Assembly: GCF_013294065.1 (NCBI RefSeq)
Contig: NZ_JABSNM010000011.1
Span: 1 to 64,000 of the forward strand
Direction of reading: 5' to 3'
Length of the DNA: 64,000 nucleotides
Origin: Sphaerotilus uruguayifluvii
GTDB lineage: Bacteria; Pseudomonadota; Gammaproteobacteria; Burkholderiales; Burkholderiaceae_C
Shown here: positions 1-8,518 of the stretch, piece after piece
Numbering within the stretch: the stretch's first letter is position 1
Layout: each line of letters begins with the position of its first letter
Program-made: the position numbers and the translations under genes
The notes under the pieces: model-generated
Databases searched by the model: none
What the model saw: only the letters and a program-made list of their open reading frames with translations
Told to the model about the DNA's origin: nothing

Positions 1-738
1 GCTGCCGTCCGTCCGGACCTGATCGTCAACGCCGCGGCGCACACCGCGGTCGACAAGGCCGAGAGCGAGCCCGAGCTGGCGCGCGCGATCAACGCGACCG
101 CCCCGGGCGTGCTGGCGCGCTGCGCGGCCGAGACCGGCGCCTGGCTGGTGCACTACAGCACCGACTACGTCTTCGACGGCTCGGGCGATGCTGCCCGCGA
201 CGAGGAGGCCGCTACCGGCCCCTTGAGCGTCTACGGCCAGACCAAGCTGGAGGGCGAGCAGCTCATCCGCGCCAGCGGCTGCCGGCACCTGATCCTGCGC
301 ACCAGCTGGGTCTTTGCGGCGCGCGGCGGCAACTTCGCCAGGACCATGCTGCGTCTGGCGGGCGAGCGCGAACGCCTGACCGTCATCGACGACCAGATCG
401 GTGCGCCCACCGGCGCGGACCTGCTGGCCGACCTGACCGCGCAGATGGCGCGCCAGGCCATGAACAGCGAGATCGACCTCTCCGGCGTCTACCACGCGGT
501 GGCCGCCGGCGAGACCAGCTGGCACGGCTACGCCAGCTTCGTCATCGAGCACGCCCGCCAGAAGGGACGCGAGCTCCAGGTCCGGACCATCGACCCGGTG
601 CCCACCAGCGCCTTCCCGACGCCGGCCAGGCGCCCGCACAACTCGCGCCTGTCGACGCAGAAACTCCAGCAGGTCTTCGGCCTGCGGCTGCCGCCGTGGC
701 AGCAGGGTGTCGACCGCATGCTCACCGAGATCCTCTGA
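1..738 (+). CDS. rmlD: dTDP-4-dehydrorhamnose reductase, 5' end cut by window
   Basis: RmlD (RfbD) reduces dTDP-4-keto-L-rhamnose to dTDP-L-rhamnose with NAD(P)H, the last step of dTDP-rhamnose supply. The reading frame is open from the first base, and 245 residues are visible. The family is usually about 300 residues, so roughly 50 N-terminal residues with the Rossmann glycine motif lie left of the window. Visible signatures are the [12 protein letters not shown] stretch near residue 11 and the SDR-type YGQTK catalytic motif (Tyr about 78, Lys about 82). A GTG at 109 is only an internal codon. rmlA follows after one base, so the two are translationally linked. Confidence 0.96.
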   Translation, partial: AAVRPDLIVNAAAHTAVDKAESEPELARAINATAPGVLARCAAETGAWLVHYSTDYVFDGSGDAARDEEAATGPLSVYGQTKLEGEQLIRASGCRHLILRTSWVFAARGGNFARTMLRLAGERERLTVIDDQIGAPTGADLLADLTAQMARQAMNSEIDLSGVYHAVAAGETSWHGYASFVIEHARQKGRELQVRTIDPVPTSAFPTPARRPHNSRLSTQKLQQVFGLRLPPWQQGVDRMLTEIL

Positions 739-739
739 C

Positions 740-1627
740 ATGAACACTCCTCGCAAGGGCATCATCCTGGCCGGCGGCTCCGGCACCCGGCTGCACCCGG
801 CCACGCTGGCCATCAGCAAGCAGCTGCTGCCGGTGTACGACAAGCCGATGATCTACTACCCGCTGACCACGCTGATGCTGGCCGGGATCCGCGACATCCT
901 GATCATCTCGACGCCGCAGGACACGCCGCGCTTCGAGGCGCTGCTGGGCGACGGCAGCCGCTGGGGCCTGAACCTGCAGTACTGCGTGCAGCCCAGCCCG
1001 GACGGCCTGGCGCAGGCCTTCATCCTGGGCCGCGAGTTCGTCGGCGGCGCGCCGAGCGCCTTGGTGCTGGGCGACAACATCTTCCACGGCCACGACCTGC
1101 AGCAGCTGCTCAACAGCGCCACCAGCCGCGAGACGGGCGCGAGCGTCTTCGCCTATCACGTGCATGACCCGGAGCGCTACGGCGTGGTCGCGTTCGACGA
1201 CAAGAAGCGCGCGCTGAGCATCGAGGAAAAGCCCAAGGTCCCGAAGAGCAACTACGCGGTGACGGGCCTGTACTTCTACGACAGCCAGGTCTGCGACATC
1301 GCCGCGAACATCGCGCCCAGCCCGCGCGGCGAGCTGGAGATCACGGACGTCAACGCCGAGTACCTGCGCCAGGGCAGCCTGAGCGTGGAGATCATGGGCC
1401 GGGGCTACGCGTGGCTGGACACCGGCACGCACGACAGCCTGATGGAGGCGGGGCAGTTCATCGCCACGCTGGAGAAGCGCCAGGGTCTGAAGGTGGCGTG
1501 CCCGGAGGAGATCGCGTGGCGCCGCGGCTGGATCGATGCCGAGCAGCTGGAAAGGCTGGCCGCGCCGATGCTGAAGAACGGCTACGGGCAGTACCTGAAG
1601 AAGGTGCTCGCCGAGCAGGTCTTCTGA
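740..1627 (+). CDS. rmlA: glucose-1-phosphate thymidylyltransferase
   Basis: RmlA (RfbA) joins dTTP and glucose-1-phosphate to give dTDP-glucose, the committed step to dTDP-rhamnose. The 295-residue length is normal for the family. The nucleotide-binding GGSGTRLHP loop is at residues 12-20, followed by the [16 protein letters not shown] block. [10 protein letters not shown] (near residue 110) and [20 protein letters not shown] are the sugar-phosphate and metal-binding regions. An upstream in-frame start at 707 would overlap rmlD by 32 bases. ATG 740, directly after the rmlD stop, gives the standard N-terminus and is preferred. It lies between rmlD and rmlC in one transcript. Confidence 0.97.
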   Translation: MNTPRKGIILAGGSGTRLHPATLAISKQLLPVYDKPMIYYPLTTLMLAGIRDILIISTPQDTPRFEALLGDGSRWGLNLQYCVQPSPDGLAQAFILGREFVGGAPSALVLGDNIFHGHDLQQLLNSATSRETGASVFAYHVHDPERYGVVAFDDKKRALSIEEKPKVPKSNYAVTGLYFYDSQVCDIAANIAPSPRGELEITDVNAEYLRQGSLSVEIMGRGYAWLDTGTHDSLMEAGQFIATLEKRQGLKVACPEEIAWRRGWIDAEQLERLAAPMLKNGYGQYLKKVLAEQVF

Positions 1628-1649
1628 GCCGGGAAGGAAGGACCAGGAC

Positions 1650-2201
1650 ATGAACATCATCCGTACCGCCATTCCCGACGTGCTGATCCTCGAGCCGAAG
1701 GTGTTCGGCGACGCACGCGGCTTCTTCATGGAGAGCTGGAACCAGAAGGTCTTCGACGAGGTGGTGGGCCACCCGGTCCGCTTCGTGCAGGACAACCACT
1801 CGCGCTCGAGCCGCGGCGTGCTGCGCGGCCTGCACTACCAGCTGCCGCCGCATGCGCAGGGCAAGCTGGTGCGCGTGGTCTCCGGCTCGGTCTTCGACGT
1901 CGCGGTGGACCTGCGCCGCGGCAGCCCGACCTTCGGCCAGTGGGCCGGCGTCGAGCTGACCGGCGAGAACCACCGCCAGTTCTGGATCCCGCCGGGCTTC
2001 GCGCACGGCTTCGTCGTCACCAGCGAGACGGCCGACTTCCTCTACAAGACCACCGACCTGTACGCGCCGCAGTGCGAGGGCGCGGTGCGCTGGGACGACC
2101 CGACGGTCGGCATCGCCTGGCCCGAGCTCGGCATGGCGCCGCTGCTGTCGGCCAAGGATGCGGTGGCGCCGCTGCTGGCGGACGCGCGGCATTTCGACTG
2201 A
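1650..2201 (+). CDS. rmlC: dTDP-4-dehydrorhamnose 3,5-epimerase
   Basis: RmlC (RfbC) epimerises dTDP-4-keto-6-deoxyglucose at C3 and C5. The 183-residue protein is a full-length single cupin domain. Typical motifs are present: ARGFFMESW near residue 24, RGLHYQLPPHAQGKLVRV (catalytic His region) near residue 56, and FAHGFVVTSE near residue 113. The start follows a GGAAGGA ribosome binding site and lies 22 bases after rmlA. rmlB is not visible and would be expected to the left of the window. A hairpin terminator lies about 60 bases downstream. Confidence 0.97.
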   Translation: MNIIRTAIPDVLILEPKVFGDARGFFMESWNQKVFDEVVGHPVRFVQDNHSRSSRGVLRGLHYQLPPHAQGKLVRVVSGSVFDVAVDLRRGSPTFGQWAGVELTGENHRQFWIPPGFAHGFVVTSETADFLYKTTDLYAPQCEGAVRWDDPTVGIAWPELGMAPLLSAKDAVAPLLADARHFD

Positions 2202-2258
2202 GTCCGATTCGGCCTGCTGATGAGCGGACATCGGTACCGACTCGTATTTGCGACCTCC

Positions 2259-2301
2259 TACAATCTGCGCGCCCCCGGTGTTCGGCGGCGCGCAGATTTT
2301 T
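2259..2301 (+). terminator. hairpin terminator after rmlC with an embedded -10 element for the export gene
   Basis: A perfect 12-bp inverted repeat (2262-2273 and 2287-2298, 13-nt loop) is followed by a run of five T (2297-2301), the form of an intrinsic terminator for the rml transcript. A TACAAT hexamer at 2259-2264 overlaps the left arm and could be the -10 box of a promoter for the export gene at 2316. I see no convincing -35 box. RNA starting near 2271 would lack most of the left arm and so escape termination. Confidence 0.6.
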
Positions 2302-2315
2302 GTGTGACATCCCCC

Positions 2316-4328
2316 ATGCACATGCCTGATTTCCGTCTGATCCCGCTTCGCGTCGGCGCCCTGGCGCTGGCCTGCGCGGCCCTGTCTCCTCTTGCCCAGG
2401 CGCAGCAGTCCGGTGGCGACACCGGCGCGGCGGCCTCCAGCGGCCCGATCCGGCTGCGCAGCACGCCGGCGAACGCGGGTGCGACCGCGCCGGCCCAGGA
2501 GCGTCTGGAGCGCCTGGAGGCGGACCAGATGGATGCGGCCGAGGCCTACTGGGCCACGGAGAACCCCGGCGAGTCGGCGTCCGGCCGCACGGGAGCGGGC
2601 AGCGCTTCGACCCGCGCGGGCACGTCGCTGCGCCAGCCGGCGGCGCCGGCTCCGCTCGACGAGTTCGAGCAGTACGTGCGCCGGCTCAACACCAGCATCG
2701 TGCAGCCGGCGGGCGAGTCGGGGACGGCGACCCCGCCGCCGCTGATCCGCCGCTTCGGCTCGGAGCTCTTCTCCGGGCGCAACAGCTTCGATGCGGCCGA
2801 GAACAACGCCCAGGTGCCGGCCGACTACGTGGTCGGCCCAGGGGACGAGCTGCAGATCAGCCTGTGGGGTTCGGTCGATGCGGACCTGAAGGTCGTCGTC
2901 GACCGCAGCGGGCGCATCAGCATTCCTCGCGTCGGCACGATGATGGTCTCGGGCACCCGCTATGCCGAGCTGCCGGAGGCGATCTCGCGCCGTGTCGGCC
3001 AGGTGTTCCGTAACTTCCAGCTCAGCGTCTCGCTGGGCCAGGTGCGCACCGTGCGTGTCTATGTCACCGGCTACGTCAAGCGGCCCGGGGCCTACACCGT
3101 CAGCAGCCTCTCCAGCCTGGCCAATGCGCTGATGCGCAGCGGCGGCCCCACCAGCTCCGGCACGATGCGCTCGATCGAGCTGCGCCGCGGCCAGGAGGTG
3201 GTCACCCGCTACGACCTGTACGACCTGCTGCTGCGGGGGGACCGCAGCGCCGACCGCACCGTCCAGGCCGGCGACGTGATCCATGTCGGTCCGATCGGCA
3301 CGCAGGTGGCGATGATCGGCAGCGTCAACAAGCCGGCGATCTTCGAGCTGCGCAGCGGCGAGAAGATTGCCGACGTGATCACGCTGGCAGGCGGCTTCAC
3401 GGCGGTCGCCGACCGCACGCGCCTGGCGATCGAGCGGCTCAACGATCGCGCCAGGAACCGCATCACCCAGCTCGCCCTGCCGGACGAGCAGTCCCAGGCA
3501 CCGCAGAGCGGCGACGTGCTGCGCGCCTTCAGCGCCGTCGACGCGACCCAGCCGGTCGCGCGCCAGAACAAGCGCGTGCGCATCGAGGGCGAAGTGGCCA
3601 AGCCGGGCGAGTATGTGCTGCCGCCGGGCGTCACCACCCGCATGGCCCTGGGGCTGGCCGGTGGCGTCACGCCGAACGCCTACATGTTCGGCACCGAGTT
3701 CACCCGCGAAAGCGTGCGCCAGACGCAGCAGCAGAACTACGACCGTGCGCTGCGCGACATGGAGATCGAGTTCACCCGCGCATCGGCGACGCAGCGCGCC
3801 ATCAACGCCGACGAGGCCGCGACCTTCGAGCAGCGCAGCGCCGCCACCGCCCGGCTGATCGAGAACCTGCGTCGCGTGCGTCCGACCGGCCGCATCGTGC
3901 TGCAGCTGCTGCCGGGTTCGACCGAGCTGCCCGACCTGCCGCTCGAGGACGGTGACCGCCTCTACATTCCGCCGCGCCCGACCACGGTCGGCGTCTTCGG
4001 ATCGGTCTTCAACAGCGGCGCCTTCCTGCTCGAGCAGGGCCGCACCATCGGCGACTTCCTGAGCCAGGCGGGCGGACCGACCCGCGGCGCCGATGCCGGC
4101 AGCACCTTCGTGCTGCGCCCGAACGGCAGCGTGCTGAGCCAGCTGCAGCGCTCGTCGTTCTTCGGCATCGTCGGCGGAATCAACGGCACCAAGGCAGAAC
4201 CCGGGGATACCATTTTCGTGCCGGAGATGATGAACAAGACCACCTGGGTCCAGGATCTGAAGGAATGGACGCAGATCATGTACCAGTTCGGCATCGGCGC
4301 CGCGGCGTTGAAGACGCTTCAGAATTGA
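2316..4328 (+). CDS. SLBB-domain polysaccharide export outer-membrane protein (Wza-like)
   Basis: This 670-residue protein probably forms the outer-membrane or periplasmic conduit for the polysaccharide made by this locus. A Sec signal peptide covers about residues 1-29 with AQA before the likely cleavage site. The one Cys in the signal is not in a good lipobox, so it may not be a lipoprotein. A Poly_export domain starts near residue 168 (ADYVVGPGDELQISLWG), followed by several SLBB repeats. It is longer than E. coli Wza (about 380 residues) because of extra SLBB copies and a Pro/Ala-rich N-terminal spacer. ATG 2316 or 2322 fits the signal peptide; neither has a clear ribosome binding site. 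The in-frame start at 2220 lies upstream of the terminator and is unlikely. Confidence 0.88.
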   Translation: MHMPDFRLIPLRVGALALACAALSPLAQAQQSGGDTGAAASSGPIRLRSTPANAGATAPAQERLERLEADQMDAAEAYWATENPGESASGRTGAGSASTRAGTSLRQPAAPAPLDEFEQYVRRLNTSIVQPAGESGTATPPPLIRRFGSELFSGRNSFDAAENNAQVPADYVVGPGDELQISLWGSVDADLKVVVDRSGRISIPRVGTMMVSGTRYAELPEAISRRVGQVFRNFQLSVSLGQVRTVRVYVTGYVKRPGAYTVSSLSSLANALMRSGGPTSSGTMRSIELRRGQEVVTRYDLYDLLLRGDRSADRTVQAGDVIHVGPIGTQVAMIGSVNKPAIFELRSGEKIADVITLAGGFTAVADRTRLAIERLNDRARNRITQLALPDEQSQAPQSGDVLRAFSAVDATQPVARQNKRVRIEGEVAKPGEYVLPPGVTTRMALGLAGGVTPNAYMFGTEFTRESVRQTQQQNYDRALRDMEIEFTRASATQRAINADEAATFEQRSAATARLIENLRRVRPTGRIVLQLLPGSTELPDLPLEDGDRLYIPPRPTTVGVFGSVFNSGAFLLEQGRTIGDFLSQAGGPTRGADAGSTFVLRPNGSVLSQLQRSSFFGIVGGINGTKAEPGDTIFVPEMMNKTTWVQDLKEWTQIMYQFGIGAAALKTLQN

Positions 4329-4342
4329 GACCGATCGTGACG

Positions 4343-5485
4343 ATGCAATCCCATTCTTCGGCGACCGGCGTGCCCGTGGTTCCCGATCAGCTGGCGGCCG
4401 AGACGGTGACGCTGCATGAGCTATTCCTCGCGGTGGCGCAACGCTGGCGGCTGATCGTCGTCACGACCGTGCTGTGTGCTGCCGCCGCGCTGGGCGTGGC
4501 TTGGTGGCTGCCGCCCGTGTTCACGGCGACCACCATCATCCTGCCGCCGCAGCAGCAGGGCAGTGCGGCCAGTGCCGCCTTGAGTTCGCTGGGTGCACTG
4601 GCCGGGCTGACGGGGGCCTCGATCCGCAACCCAGCTGAGCAGTACGTGGCCCTGATGACAAGCACGACCGTGATGGACCGCATCATCAAGCGCTTTGACT
4701 TGCTGAAGGTCTACGACGAGGAGTATCGCGTCGAGGCGCGCAAGGCGCTGGCCAAGAACCTCGCCATCAGTGTCGGCAAGAAAGACAACCTAATCACCAT
4801 CGAGGTGGATGACCACAGCCCGCAGCGGGCCACGGACATGGCCAATGCGCTGGTCGAGGAGTTGCGCCACATGACCAATACGCTGGCCGTGACGGAAGCG
4901 CAGCAGCGTCGTGTTTTCTTCGAGAGTCGTCTCAATGAAGCCAAGGACAAGCTGACCCAGGCCCAGCAGGCGCTCCAGGCCAGTGGCTACAGCCCCGATG
5001 TGCTGCGTGCCGAACCCAAGGCGGCGGCTGAAGGCTATGGGCGCCTCAATGCCGAACTCATGGCGGCGGATATCAAGCTGCAGGCGCTGCGTCGCATGTG
5101 GACTGACAGTGCGCCGGAAGTGCAGCTGCAGCAGGCGGTGGTGGCCTCCCTGCGGCAGGAGTTGAGCAAGTACCAGCAGAGCAGCAGTGCCAATGCCGGC
5201 GCTGGTACCGGCTCAGGCGCCGGTGCTGACTACATCTCCAAGTTTCGGGAGTTCAAATACCATGAAACGCTGTTCGATCTGCTGTCGAGGCAGTACGAGG
5301 CCGCACGGGTGGACGAAAGCCGGGAAGGGGCGGTGATCCAGGTGGTGGATGTGGCAACCATCCCCGAGAAGAAGAGTAAGCCCAAGCGGGCCCTGATCAC
5401 GGTCGGGGGAGCGCTGGCCGGTTTGCTGTTCAGCGTGCTCTGGGTGTTTGCTTGGCGGGTCGTCTCGCCTGCCCGTTCCGACTGA
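4343..5485 (+). CDS. Wzz-like polysaccharide co-polymerase (chain length determinant), no kinase domain
   Basis: This 380-residue inner-membrane protein has the Wzz layout: a cytoplasmic N-terminus, a first membrane helix at about residues 37-56 ending in a PPVFTATTIILPP segment, a long coiled-coil-rich periplasmic region, and a second helix near residues 350-371 preceded by PEKKSKPKRA. There is no C-terminal tyrosine kinase domain, so it is of the PCP1 or kinase-less PCP2 kind. It probably controls chain length with the Wzy-like protein at 8515. ATG 4343 is preferred; GTG 4337 in the same frame is possible. It lies 14 bases after the export gene. Confidence 0.88.
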   Translation: MQSHSSATGVPVVPDQLAAETVTLHELFLAVAQRWRLIVVTTVLCAAAALGVAWWLPPVFTATTIILPPQQQGSAASAALSSLGALAGLTGASIRNPAEQYVALMTSTTVMDRIIKRFDLLKVYDEEYRVEARKALAKNLAISVGKKDNLITIEVDDHSPQRATDMANALVEELRHMTNTLAVTEAQQRRVFFESRLNEAKDKLTQAQQALQASGYSPDVLRAEPKAAAEGYGRLNAELMAADIKLQALRRMWTDSAPEVQLQQAVVASLRQELSKYQQSSSANAGAGTGSGAGADYISKFREFKYHETLFDLLSRQYEAARVDESREGAVIQVVDVATIPEKKSKPKRALITVGGALAGLLFSVLWVFAWRVVSPARSD

Positions 5486-5493
5486 GACGTTCC

Positions 5494-6822
5494 GTGGCAC
5501 GCCGCAAGCTCATCGAGAATGTGCTGTCGCTGGGGGCCGTGCAGCTCGCCAGCCACCTGCTGGCCTTCCTGACGCTGCCCTATCTGGCGCTGAGGCTGGG
5601 GGTGGATGGCCTGGGCCGCATGGCATTTGCCCTGTCCATCGCGCAGATCATGGTCGTGCTGACCGACTACGGCTTCAATCTGAGCGCCCCGAAAGAGGTG
5701 TCCATCCACCGCGACGATCCGGATCGGCTGGCCGAGATCTGGTGCTCTGTGACCCTGCTGCGCGTCCTGTTCGTGCTGGCCGGTCTGATGAGCATCATGC
5801 TGGCCAGTCTGGTGGTTGACCGGTTGAGCGCGGAGCTGGACCTGCTGTTGCTGGCCTATACCCTGGTCGTCGGCAACGTGCTGTTTCCTCAGTGGCTGTT
5901 TCAGGGTCTGGAGCAGCTCAAGCTGGTCAGCCTGATCCAGGTGATGTGCCGCATGGCCGTCCTGGCGGGTATCTTTGCGCTGGTCAAGGGGCCCGGTGAC
6001 ACCCACTGGGCGGTCTGGCTGCAATCCGCTGGTACCTTGCTGGGCGGGCTGCTGGTCATCCCGCACACCCGGCGTGCGCTTCGGTCGGGGCGCCTGCGGT
6101 GGCCGTCGCAGCAGACGCTCATGCACCATCTGCATGATGGTTGGCATGTCTTTCTGTCAACGGCGTCCATCAACCTCTACACCAGTTCGAACGCCTTCTT
6201 CCTTGGCATGCTGACGACCCCGGTTCAGGTCGGCTACTACCATGTCGCCGAAAAAATGATCAAGGCGGTGCTGACGCTGTACGGCCCGGTGGGCAATGCC
6301 GTCTACCCCCACATTTCCCGCCTGGTGGTGGATAACCCGGTGGCGGCGCTGGCGTTCAACCGGCGTCTGCTGATTCGCCTGCTGCTGGCCGGCGGGCTGG
6401 TCATCGGGGTGGGCCAGTGGCTGGCGCCCTGGTGCGTCGATCGCCTGTTCGGGCCAGCCTATGCACCGGCGGTGCCTGTGCTGCAGGCATTTGTCTGGAT
6501 GCCGCTGTTCAGCGTCGTGGCACACGCGATGGGCATCTTGACCATGATCCCGTTTGGTTTGCATGCCTTGTTCAGCAAGGTGCTGGTGGCGGCCGTGGTG
6601 GTGGATTTCATCGTCTTCATTCCCTTGGTGCATTTTCAGGGTGCGCTGGGGGCGGCCTGGGCCAATGTGACGGTGGAGTGCTTCGTGGCCATGACCGCCG
6701 CCGTGCTGCTGCATCGCCGCCAGCTCAATCCGCTGACCAGCCGGCTCATGGGCGATGCGATGTCGGATGCGGCGGCGGCCCCCATATCCGGCACGACCTC
6801 CGGCACAAAGCGATCGTCATGA
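5494..6822 (+). CDS. Wzx-type polysaccharide flippase
   Basis: This 442-residue hydrophobic protein of the polysaccharide biosynthesis/MATE fold should flip undecaprenyl-linked repeat units across the inner membrane. The N-terminus (IENVLSLGAVQLASHLLAFLTLPYLALRLG) is typical of Wzx/RfbX proteins, and about 12 membrane helices can be drawn. GTG 5494, just after the preceding stop, gives the usual N-terminus. TTG 5452 would overlap the wzz-like gene by 34 bases and is less likely. The stop codon overlaps the next start (ATGA at 6819). Substrate specificity cannot be read from sequence. Confidence 0.87.
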   Translation: MARRKLIENVLSLGAVQLASHLLAFLTLPYLALRLGVDGLGRMAFALSIAQIMVVLTDYGFNLSAPKEVSIHRDDPDRLAEIWCSVTLLRVLFVLAGLMSIMLASLVVDRLSAELDLLLLAYTLVVGNVLFPQWLFQGLEQLKLVSLIQVMCRMAVLAGIFALVKGPGDTHWAVWLQSAGTLLGGLLVIPHTRRALRSGRLRWPSQQTLMHHLHDGWHVFLSTASINLYTSSNAFFLGMLTTPVQVGYYHVAEKMIKAVLTLYGPVGNAVYPHISRLVVDNPVAALAFNRRLLIRLLLAGGLVIGVGQWLAPWCVDRLFGPAYAPAVPVLQAFVWMPLFSVVAHAMGILTMIPFGLHALFSKVLVAAVVVDFIVFIPLVHFQGALGAAWANVTVECFVAMTAAVLLHRRQLNPLTSRLMGDAMSDAAAAPISGTTSGTKRSS

Positions 6823-7481
6823 TGCTGGGCAAACTTGGCCGTTTCGCCCGGCGTCACCTGGATCATGAACGAGGGGGCTGGTTTCTGTGGCTGCTTTGCG
6901 GGCGGCTGGTCGTAGCGTGTCGCAGCGCCTTGGCCCGCTGGATGCTGCGTGCCCCTGGCCTGATGCTGGGGGGGGCTGCGAACATCCGTGGCAGTCGCCA
7001 CATCGAGTTCGGCCGGCAGATCTTCATCAACGGCCCGGTGTGGATCGAGGCCGTGTCCCGCTATGGCGACCAGCGCTTCCAACCGCACATCGTCATCGGC
7101 GACCGGGTCTGCCTGTCGTCCGGCGTCCATGTGAGTTGCATCGACCGCGTGCGAATCGACCAGGGCGTGCTGATGGGCAGCCACGTGTACATCTCTGACC
7201 ATGGGCATGGCTGGTACGGTGGAGCCGGGTCGGCCTCGCCCATGACGCCGCCTGCGGAGCGGTTGCTGGGCGGCGGCGGGCCTGTTCACATCGAAAAGAA
7301 TGTCTGGATCGGCGACAACGTCGTGATCGTCGGTCCTGTGGTCATCGGCGAGGGGGCTGTGATCGGAGCGAATTCGGTGGTCCGCAAGGACGTTCCCGCC
7401 TTTGCCATCGCAGTCGGTGCACCTGCTCGCGTCATACGAAAATACGCCAGAGAATCTGGTTTGTGGGAATCCATAAAATGA
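6819..7481 (+). CDS. left-handed beta-helix acyltransferase
   Basis: A 220-residue transferase of the hexapeptide-repeat family (WcaF/NodL/maa-like), probably O-acetylating a sugar of the repeat unit. Hexapeptide repeats run from about residue 88 (IVIGDRVCLSSGVHVSC) to the end, with the usual VWIGDNVVIVGPVVIGEGAVIGANSVV coil set and a closing GAPARVIRKY. An HGHGWYGG loop supplies the likely catalytic His. The N-terminal 60 residues are basic and hydrophobic, suggesting membrane association. Start and stop overlap both neighbours by ATGA junctions. A run of eight G (6968-6975) lies within the coding sequence, where slippage would shift the frame. Confidence 0.87.
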   Translation: MMLGKLGRFARRHLDHERGGWFLWLLCGRLVVACRSALARWMLRAPGLMLGGAANIRGSRHIEFGRQIFINGPVWIEAVSRYGDQRFQPHIVIGDRVCLSSGVHVSCIDRVRIDQGVLMGSHVYISDHGHGWYGGAGSASPMTPPAERLLGGGGPVHIEKNVWIGDNVVIVGPVVIGEGAVIGANSVVRKDVPAFAIAVGAPARVIRKYARESGLWESIK

Positions 7482-8518
7482 CTCAGCGTCCTTTCTTTTC
7501 TATTTGCATCCCGGCCTACAATCGGGCCAGACACCTGCGACCGTTGCTGGATTCCTTGTTTTCCCAGAATTTTGATTCGTTCGAGATCGTGATTTGCGAA
7601 GACGTTTCGCGCGAGCGTCCGTTGATTGCCGAGATCGCCTCCGAATATTCTCTTCGGTATCCGGGGAAGCTGGTCTATCTGGAGAATCCAGTCAATCTGG
7701 GATATGACGCCAACATCAGGAATCTCGTCAGTCATGCGCGTGGAGAGTTCTGCTTCTTCATGGGCAATGATGACCTGATGTGCCCCGGTGCGCTGGCGCA
7801 TGTGCATGAATTGATCGGGCGACAGCCTGACATCGGCTTGGTGCTGAAGAGCTATTCCTGGTTTGACGCCACACCGGATGCGGTGAACCAGACCATTCGG
7901 TACTTCACGGAGGAAACACTTCTGTCGGCGGGTGCGGAAGCCATTGGGTTCTGCTTTCGGCGTGCAGGGGTCATCTCTGGCTACATCGTGCATCGCGACC
8001 TGGCACACGCCTGTGCCACCACGGAATTCGACGGATCTCTTTATTACCAGATGCACCTGACCGCGTCTGTCCTGCTGAAGAAGAATGCCGTCTCAACGCC
8101 CATGGTCCTGGTTCTGTGCCGCAACGGTGAGCCGCCTGAATTCGGCAACAGCGGATCTGAAAAAGGCAAGTACACCCCGGGCGTCTACACGCCGCAGGCC
8201 CGCCTCAACATGGTGGGTGGCGCCATCGGAATCATTCGTTCATTGGCGGAAAAAACTGGGGTTGATCTGGTTGGTGTGGTGATCAAGGATTATGCGAATT
8301 ACTTTTATCCCTATATCAAGGACCAGTTGAATCTTCCTTTGCGGGAATATTTGAAGCTGTACCGATGTTTTTCCGAGATGGGTTTCGGAAAATACCCTCT
8401 GTTTCATTTCTATTTTGTTGTTTGCTACGTCCTGGGTGAGCGTCGTTTTGATGCCTTCACGCGCTGGATCCGCAATGCGCTCGGTCGATCTCCCCACTTC
8501 GGGGTTGCCAAGCGATGA
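7478..8518 (+). CDS. family 2 glycosyltransferase
   Basis: A 346-residue GT-A fold transferase. The FFSICIPAYNRARHL start at residue 6 is the classic GT2 nucleotide-binding strand, and a GNDD metal-binding motif (residues 96-99) takes the DXD place. It should add one sugar to the lipid-linked repeat unit on the cytoplasmic face. The donor sugar is unknown, with rhamnose from dTDP-rhamnose a reasonable guess for one of the three transferases here. ATG 7478 overlaps the stop of the acyltransferase gene. The gene is visibly richer in A and T than the rml genes. Its stop overlaps the polymerase start. Confidence 0.88.
   Translation: MTQRPFFSICIPAYNRARHLRPLLDSLFSQNFDSFEIVICEDVSRERPLIAEIASEYSLRYPGKLVYLENPVNLGYDANIRNLVSHARGEFCFFMGNDDLMCPGALAHVHELIGRQPDIGLVLKSYSWFDATPDAVNQTIRYFTEETLLSAGAEAIGFCFRRAGVISGYIVHRDLAHACATTEFDGSLYYQMHLTASVLLKKNAVSTPMVLVLCRNGEPPEFGNSGSEKGKYTPGVYTPQARLNMVGGAIGIIRSLAEKTGVDLVGVVIKDYANYFYPYIKDQLNLPLREYLKLYRCFSEMGFGKYPLFHFYFVVCYVLGERRFDAFTRWIRNALGRSPHFGVAKR

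Noticed and set aside
2294-2310. TTTTTGTGTGACA after the rml terminator as another copy of the GTTTTTGTG repeat
   Set aside because: The T run is explained by the terminator, and the flanking bases do not match the transporter repeats.
2220-2315. N-terminal extension of the export protein from ATG 2220
   Set aside because: It would cross a terminator hairpin and place 32 residues before a clear signal peptide.
1458-3284. 608-codon minus-strand frame across rmlA, rmlC and the export gene
   Set aside because: Antiphase shadow of three recognisable genes, with low-complexity translation.
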